Shown here: in pieces, positions 59,013-64,000 of the stretch
Layout: the number at the start of each line of letters is the position of its first letter
How positions within the stretch are numbered: position 1 is the first letter of the stretch
Assembly (NCBI RefSeq): GCF_004123835.1
Contig: NZ_MZMU01000003.1
Span: 558,001 to 622,000, forward strand
Source of the DNA: Rhizobium leguminosarum
Lineage (GTDB): Bacteria; Pseudomonadota; Alphaproteobacteria; Rhizobiales; Rhizobiaceae
DNA: 64,000 bases
Direction: 5' to 3'
Made by a program: the position numbers and the translations under genes
The notes under the pieces: model-generated
Databases searched by the model: none
Told to the model about the DNA's origin: nothing
What the model saw: the letters and a program-made list of their open reading frames with translations, nothing else

Positions 59013-61655
59013 ATGCGGGCGTCCAATGTGTTTCACAGAACGAGGAAAAAGAAGCTTCTTTCAGGGATCTGCTTGGCGGCGCTGACCCTCGGCTGTCCGT
59101 TTGTTACTCCGGTTTCGGCGGCGACTTACACGGCGAACAGTGAGGCGCAGCTCAACGCTGCTATCACGGCGGCGAATGCCGACCCCGACCCGACCGCGAC
59201 GATCCAGCTGACCACGAGTTTCTCGGTTTCAAGCGCAGCTCTCAATGCACCCGGCAAGCCGATCACCATAGACACCCAGGGCTTCACGCTGTCCGGCTCG
59301 GTCGACCCGAGCGGCGACGGCCTCGCGCCTCTCTTTCAAGGAGGAAGCGGGTCGTTCACGCTCGTGGGTAATGTGGTGGGCGGAGAAGGGTCGTTTCCTT
59401 TGCAGGGAGAGGGAGGCAGCGGCATAAAACTCGAGCAGAGCGCAAGTGTGATCAATAACGGCACCATCGAAGGCGGATTCGGCCCGGACAACGATGGCGG
59501 AGACGGCGTATTCATTGATGTGAGCGCAGCTCCGGGCGTCACCTTCGTCAACAATGGAACGGTGCGAGGCGGGGACGGCAACCCGTTCGGCGGCAACGGT
59601 ATTGTGGTCGCCTCTGCCACCAACGGCGCAATCGTGAATACCGGAACTATTTATGGCGGAGACTGGTCAGTCGCAATTTTCGCCAACTCAGCTGCCGTCG
59701 GCCTCAATTTGATCAACAGCGGCACAATCGTATCAGGCCCCCGGGAAGAGATTGCGATCCTGCTAACGCCCGGCGCAACGAACGGCATCACGCTGGAACT
59801 TCAGGCCGGCTCGAAAATCTTCGGCGAGGTCGTCGGCAATGCAGCCGCGGCTAACGACACGCTGCGGCTCGGCGGAAGCGGCGCCGACAGTTTCGACGTT
59901 TCGGAAATTGGCCAAAAATATCGGAACTTCGACACCTTCGAGAAGACCGGCACTGGCACATGGTCGCTGATTGGAACCGGCACGGTTGCAACGGACTGGG
60001 ATATTCAGGACGGCACCTTGCAGATCGGCGATGGCAGCGTCATCGGTGATATAACGAACAATGCAACGCTCGCCTTTAACCGCTCGGACGTCTTCACTTT
60101 CGACAATCTTATTTTTGGCAACGGCACCATCCGCCAGCTCGGCAGCGGTAGAACGATCCTGAGCGCCGACAATTCTGCCTTCGCCGGTAACACCATCGTC
60201 GAGGCGGGTACGCTGTCGGTGAACGGTATTCTCGGCGGCACGCTGGATGTTCTGGCAGGTGGACGGCTGCAGGGCAACGGTCAGGTCGGCACGACCGACA
60301 ATTCCGGCACCATCGCGCCCGGCAATTCGATCGGCACGCTGACGGTTTCAGGCGACTATACCGGCAGCGGCGGCACCCTCGAAATCGAGAGCGTGCTCGG
60401 CGACGATACGTCATCGACCGACCGCCTCATCGTCACCGGCAACACGTCAGGCACGACCAATGTCAAAGTGATCAACCTCGGTGGCAATGGCGCGCAGACC
60501 GTCGAAGGCATCAAAATCGTTGATGTCGGCGGCACTTCGGCCGGCTCCTTCTCGCTGCTCGGCGACTATGTGTTCGAAGGGGACCAGGCTGTTGTCGCCG
60601 GTGCCTATGCCTATCGGCTTTACCAAGGTGGCGTTAGCACCCCCGCTGACGGCGACTGGTATCTGCGCTCAGCGGTTCTCGCGCCCGCCCTGCCGCTCTA
60701 CGAGGCCTATGCTGGCGTGCTGCAGAGCCTCAACCAGGTTGGCACGCTACGCCAGCGCACCGGTGGGTGGATGCTCGACGGTGATCGATCCGCAGACCAG
60801 GACGGCAACACCGCCGCCATGGGGATTCAGACCCGCTTCGGCGGTAACCGTTCGCACTTCGAGCCGGAAAGCTCGACCACCGGCACCGACTATGAGGTCA
60901 GCAGTTGGACGCTGCAGGCAGGTGTCGACGGAATGCTGCGCGAAAGCGAGGCCGGTGCCTTGATCGGCGGGATCAACTTTCATATGAATACCGCTTCGGC
61001 CGACATCTCCTCGCGCTTCGGCAAGGGCGACATCGACACCACAGGCTATGGCTTCGACGGCACCTTGACCTGGTACGGCGAAAGCGGCTTCTACGTCGAT
61101 ACGCAGGCTGCCGTCACCTGGTATGACAGCGACCTCAAGTCCTCGACACTTCAAACTTCGCTTGCCGACGGCAATCACGGCCTCGGTTATGGGCTCAGCA
61201 TGGAAGCCGGAAAGAGGATCGCTCTGACGAGCCAATGGTCGCTGACGCCGCAGGCGCAGCTCGCCTATTCCTCCGTGCGTTTCGACGACTTCACTGATCA
61301 ATATGGCGCTGCGGTATCGCTTGATGATGGCGACAGCCTGACTGGTCGCCTCGGCATCTCGGCCGATTACGACAGCGACTGGAAGGATGCCTCCGGAAAG
61401 ATCGGCAGCTCGAAGGTCTACGGCATCGCCAATCTCTATTACGACTTCCTCGACGGCTCGGATGTCGATGTCTCGGGGACCAGTCTCGTCAGCGAGAACC
61501 AGGCCCTCTGGGGCGGCCTTGGCATGGGTGGCTCGCTCAGTTGGGCGGACGACCGTTATGCCGTTAACGGCGAGGCCTTTGCCCGAACCAGCCTCAAGAA
61601 CTTCGGCGACAGCAACGCCGTCGGCGCAAAGGTCGGGTTCAGCGTGAAGTGGTAG
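59013..61655 (+). CDS. Autotransporter (type Va) with beta-helix passenger
   Basis: An 880-residue outer-membrane protein. The signal peptide spans about residues 1-36 with an extended basic start (MRASNVFHRTRKKKLLSG) and ends near VSAAT. The passenger has Gly/Asn-rich repeats (VINNGTIEGGFG, FVNNGTVRGGDG, IVNTGTIYGGD) and autotransporter beta-strand repeats (NTIVEAGTLSVNGILGGTLDVLAGG, NSIGTLTVSGDYTG). The last ~260 residues form the translocator barrel, ending VGFSVKW with the terminal aromatic residue. No protease or adhesin motif is recognised. ATG 59013 follows AGGGGAG; the GTG at 58971 is unlikely. Confidence 0.9.
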   Translation: MRASNVFHRTRKKKLLSGICLAALTLGCPFVTPVSAATYTANSEAQLNAAITAANADPDPTATIQLTTSFSVSSAALNAPGKPITIDTQGFTLSGSVDPSGDGLAPLFQGGSGSFTLVGNVVGGEGSFPLQGEGGSGIKLEQSASVINNGTIEGGFGPDNDGGDGVFIDVSAAPGVTFVNNGTVRGGDGNPFGGNGIVVASATNGAIVNTGTIYGGDWSVAIFANSAAVGLNLINSGTIVSGPREEIAILLTPGATNGITLELQAGSKIFGEVVGNAAAANDTLRLGGSGADSFDVSEIGQKYRNFDTFEKTGTGTWSLIGTGTVATDWDIQDGTLQIGDGSVIGDITNNATLAFNRSDVFTFDNLIFGNGTIRQLGSGRTILSADNSAFAGNTIVEAGTLSVNGILGGTLDVLAGGRLQGNGQVGTTDNSGTIAPGNSIGTLTVSGDYTGSGGTLEIESVLGDDTSSTDRLIVTGNTSGTTNVKVINLGGNGAQTVEGIKIVDVGGTSAGSFSLLGDYVFEGDQAVVAGAYAYRLYQGGVSTPADGDWYLRSAVLAPALPLYEAYAGVLQSLNQVGTLRQRTGGWMLDGDRSADQDGNTAAMGIQTRFGGNRSHFEPESSTTGTDYEVSSWTLQAGVDGMLRESEAGALIGGINFHMNTASADISSRFGKGDIDTTGYGFDGTLTWYGESGFYVDTQAAVTWYDSDLKSSTLQTSLADGNHGLGYGLSMEAGKRIALTSQWSLTPQAQLAYSSVRFDDFTDQYGAAVSLDDGDSLTGRLGISADYDSDWKDASGKIGSSKVYGIANLYYDFLDGSDVDVSGTSLVSENQALWGGLGMGGSLSWADDRYAVNGEAFARTSLKNFGDSNAVGAKVGFSVKW

Positions 61656-61690
61656 CGAGACGCCTGGCGCTCGCGACCGATCTTAGTGGT

Positions 61691-62065
61691 TCATGAACAC
61701 CAGTCGTTACGCTGCTTCAGACTCCAGGCTCTGGCGAAGCCCTCCTGAAGCAGCGTCTTACCGATTTCTTCACCACTCGTTCGGTAGATGTTGACGAGCG
61801 GTCGGTGCGTAGGTGTCTTGTCCACCGCGCCGCTGAACACCACCCTCAGGCCACGCTCGGCCAACAGCTCTTGCAGCCGACCCTTGGGGATCAACGCCAG
61901 CTTCCGTTCCTTGATGCACTTGGCGTGCGATCCGATCTCCGGTGTATCGATGCCCGAGACGAACGGAACACCTTCTCCCAGCAGTCGCATGTTCTGCCCA
62001 TCGCATTTGACTGTGTCGCCGTCGACGACGGTCAACGATGCGCAGATGATGAGTCCGGCGATCAT
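61691..62065 (-). CDS. Thermonuclease (SNase)-like small protein
   Basis: A 124-residue protein with ICASLTVVDGDTVKCDGQNMRLLGEGVPFVSGIDTPEIG, the SNase core with the substrate/calcium Asp residues, and a C-terminal ending FARAWSLKQRNDWCS. Catalytic Arg and Glu positions are not obvious (RLLG is present; DTPE keeps the acidic pair), so nuclease activity is unsure. The start is uncertain: ATG 62065 is used, but the frame is open to a TTG at 62167, and a signal peptide may begin between them. Confidence 0.6.
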   Translation of the reverse strand: MIAGLIICASLTVVDGDTVKCDGQNMRLLGEGVPFVSGIDTPEIGSHAKCIKERKLALIPKGRLQELLAERGLRVVFSGAVDKTPTHRPLVNIYRTSGEEIGKTLLQEGFARAWSLKQRNDWCS

Positions 62066-62200
62066 CGCAGCTAGCTTTGTTCGGCAAGGTTCGTTGCCAC
62101 GATTGACTCGCTCCTTGGGATGCTCATCTGGAAGTCCCTGCCGCGGGCTACGCTTCGGTGGCGCCAAGGCTCTTGCAGCGGCACGCTTCCGCTCTCGATT

Positions 62201-64000
62201 TCAATGGCATTCGGACGCGGATATTTTCGCCACCTTTTCGACGTTAATCTGCTGCTCTGAAGGCCCCATGACGCGATTGCGCGCTGCCATCAATATGTTG
62301 GCGACGCACGGCGTCATACCGTTCTCATCGACCTCCCATGTCGCAGTGTTGTCGGGGGACCAGTCCTTGATAATCTCGAGCTTGTCATCCTTAATTCTAC
62401 GTAGAAAAGTATATTCGACATCGTTGCCGCCGCTGACCGAACCCACGAGCCTTATTGATTGGTTAGGCTTGAGTGGTTCGTCTGCGTCGATCGAGAACGT
62501 GGCTGATTGAATGGGGCGCGCAAGGTAGGGAACTCCGGGGCGAGATAGCATCCCACCGTATTGCCATGCTGCCGAGTCAGCCACATTCCCGACTATGCTG
62601 AACTGTTCATAAGGCGAGACCGACGTCGTGCCAGCACGGATGATACGACTCACGACGAAGCTCCGGTCTTTGGGAGCTGTCACGTTTGGAAGATTTGTAC
62701 GCCCGGCGGTAGCATCGTTGATCAAGGAGAACGTGTTCAGATGGCTTGTTTGCCCCGAAGAAACCCGGAGAGGCCCTGTAGCGCCAAGCGGCTTTATTAA
62801 TAGTGTTGGACGTGCGTACCCAACTAACTGAGGGGAGGAATACTCGACCACAGAGGTTATCTTCGGATCGGCATTTTCAGTGGGTCGCACCATCCCAAGT
62901 CCAGTATCTGACTGGAAAATGATAACGCTGTTGTCGTATGCACCTAAGCGCTTAAGTGCCTGCAGGATACCGGCCATCTGCTTAACCGCACACGTAGCTT
63001 GCGGCAAATAGTTCGGCCAATCTTCCGTTCTGGCAGCACCTATCCGACAGTCCTCGTCAAGAATAAAGGGTTTGTGCGGCGGATAGAAATGCAGAAATTT
63101 ATACACTGGATTGTCATCTGTAACGGCGATGTCTTCCGTCAATATTTTCGCAAAGTCCATCGACAAGGCGATGTCGTTGGCAGTGCTGCTATCAGCGTTC
63201 GCTGGTCCTGTCGCATCAGACCAAAGCAGTTTCCCCTCATTATATACGAGCGGCTTCAGCAAGGTCGGCGCCAGGCGTAACAGCGCGAGATCGACAACAA
63301 TCAACGGATTTGATTTGCGCTGCTTCCCAAGACGTTGTCCAATTGAATTGGAAAGAAACGGTAGCGTCGAGCAGTAATACTTGGTCCTGAAGCAGAAGGC
63401 ATTCGATGGCTGGACGGCGCTGACATCCCAGCCCTTGTCGGCGAGGTGAGACATCATGCTGCTCAAGCGAAGCCATTCACCGATTTCTTCTATCGGATCC
63501 ATACCATCCTGATGCTGGTCGAAGAACAGCCGCCCAGTCTGAATGGCAGCGATGGAGAGCGTCGTCCAGTTCGCATAGCCCGCGTGGTCCGGATAATAGG
63601 TAAAACCATCAAATTCAGGCAATAGATCCGGCTGTTGCTCAGCAATCTGTTTGAAAGCATCCGATTGAAGGCTATCGAACATAATGTGAATGACGTTGAC
63701 GTCGCGAGAAAGGGTCATCAGGGGACCGAGAGAAGTCGATATCCGATCGCGGGCCGCCAAGTTGTAGATGGGAATTAATACGGCTAGGAAAGTCAATCCG
63801 GAGAGGATCACCAATGCTTCGCGAAGCCGCAAGATTGCGAAGCCTGTCGTCAATAAGAAAATGGCGAAAAGCAGGATGAATTCGACCACGCCCCTCCCGC
63901 TACTAACGATATAAGGATGGGTACCGCCATCGATAGGCGGTATAACGCTTGCCGTGACTCCTTGACTCGCTGCTATCACACAAGCAGCAGCCCCGAGCAC
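62201..64000 (-). CDS. Membrane sulfatase / phosphoglycerol-transferase-like enzyme, partial
   Basis: The gene runs off the window, so its 5' end is missing; 599 residues are visible. A hydrophobic part (about 1-85, with FILLFAIFLLTTGFAIL and LVILSGLTFLAVLIPIY) leads to an alkaline-phosphatase-superfamily domain: DVNVIHIMFDSLQSDAF (metal Asp), HAGYANWTTLSIAAIQTGR (LtaS-like Thr nucleophile region), FLHFYPPHKPFILD and VIIFQSDTGLGM (metal Asp; usually DHG). This layout fits enzymes that move phosphoglycerol or phosphoethanolamine groups onto envelope glycans. The DTG in place of DHG is notable. Confidence 0.72.
   Translation of the reverse strand: MLGAAACVIAASQGVTASVIPPIDGGTHPYIVSSGRGVVEFILLFAIFLLTTGFAILRLREALVILSGLTFLAVLIPIYNLAARDRISTSLGPLMTLSRDVNVIHIMFDSLQSDAFKQIAEQQPDLLPEFDGFTYYPDHAGYANWTTLSIAAIQTGRLFFDQHQDGMDPIEEIGEWLRLSSMMSHLADKGWDVSAVQPSNAFCFRTKYYCSTLPFLSNSIGQRLGKQRKSNPLIVVDLALLRLAPTLLKPLVYNEGKLLWSDATGPANADSSTANDIALSMDFAKILTEDIAVTDDNPVYKFLHFYPPHKPFILDEDCRIGAARTEDWPNYLPQATCAVKQMAGILQALKRLGAYDNSVIIFQSDTGLGMVRPTENADPKITSVVEYSSPQLVGYARPTLLIKPLGATGPLRVSSGQTSHLNTFSLINDATAGRTNLPNVTAPKDRSFVVSRIIRAGTTSVSPYEQFSIVGNVADSAAWQYGGMLSRPGVPYLARPIQSATFSIDADEPLKPNQSIRLVGSVSGGNDVEYTFLRRIKDDKLEIIKDWSPDNTATWEVDENGMTPCVANILMAARNRVMGPSEQQINVEKVAKISASECH

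Overview
The window reads as chromosome of a Rhizobium of the etli/leguminosarum group. GC is high. The marker genes are alphaproteobacterial: a RirA iron regulator, a CbrA-type histidine kinase, a PHB phasin, a tRNA-His without the extra 5' G, and acetoacetyl-CoA synthetase. The order pot operon - asmA - acsA - cbrA - phasin, followed by rirA - dppABCDF, matches what I recall of the Sinorhizobium meliloti chromosome. All gene names rest on reading motifs; no database search was run.

Layout. 1-4622: the 3' end of an acyl-sensing HTH regulator, then a putrescine-type ABC importer (potFGHI). 4639-13422: an AsmA-like protein, acetoacetyl-CoA synthetase, a candidate small RNA, the kinase CbrA and the phasin PhaP. 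13553-17260: tRNA-His, two small proteins, a LysR/ABM-monooxygenase pair, and the divergent methylmalonate-semialdehyde dehydrogenase gene mmsA. 17605-24543: rirA, a dipeptide/ALA-type ABC importer (dppABCDF) and gluconokinase. 24533-29566: a D-amino-acid dehydrogenase-like oxidase, a type III polyketide synthase with its ICMT-like methyltransferase, a TPR protein, and an ECF sigma/anti-sigma pair.

29595-55951 is a surface-polysaccharide (O-antigen type) locus, visibly less GC-rich than its flanks. On the minus strand lie gmd and fcl (GDP-fucose) and rfbC, rfbB, rfbD and rfbA (dTDP-rhamnose). rfbA and rfbD are both pseudogenes with several lesions, so this locus cannot supply dTDP-rhamnose. 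On the plus strand a NeuB-like synthase, a PtmA-like SDR, an aldehyde dehydrogenase, a CMP-sugar synthetase and a transketolase form a cassette that looks built to make and activate an unusual 3-deoxy-ulosonic (or ulosaric) acid. Two large paralogous proteins resembling capsule (KpsS/KpsC) glycosyltransferases, an acyltransferase, three methyltransferases, an epimerase, four other glycosyltransferases and a Wzm/Wzt exporter follow. The Wzt has a C-terminal extension. This cassette is my best candidate for an undescribed system.

56092-64000 is a rearranged boundary. A HAD gene is followed by only about the first 38 codons of ribF, which ends abruptly before an IS630-family element whose transposase is split by an A7 slippery run. 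Next come a frameshifted small gene, a large autotransporter, a small thermonuclease-like protein and a partial membrane sulfatase-like enzyme that runs off the end. Short perfect or near-perfect tandem duplications recur in and near the polysaccharide locus: 8 bp in rfbA, 19 bp at the fcl stop and 17 bp at the HAD stop.
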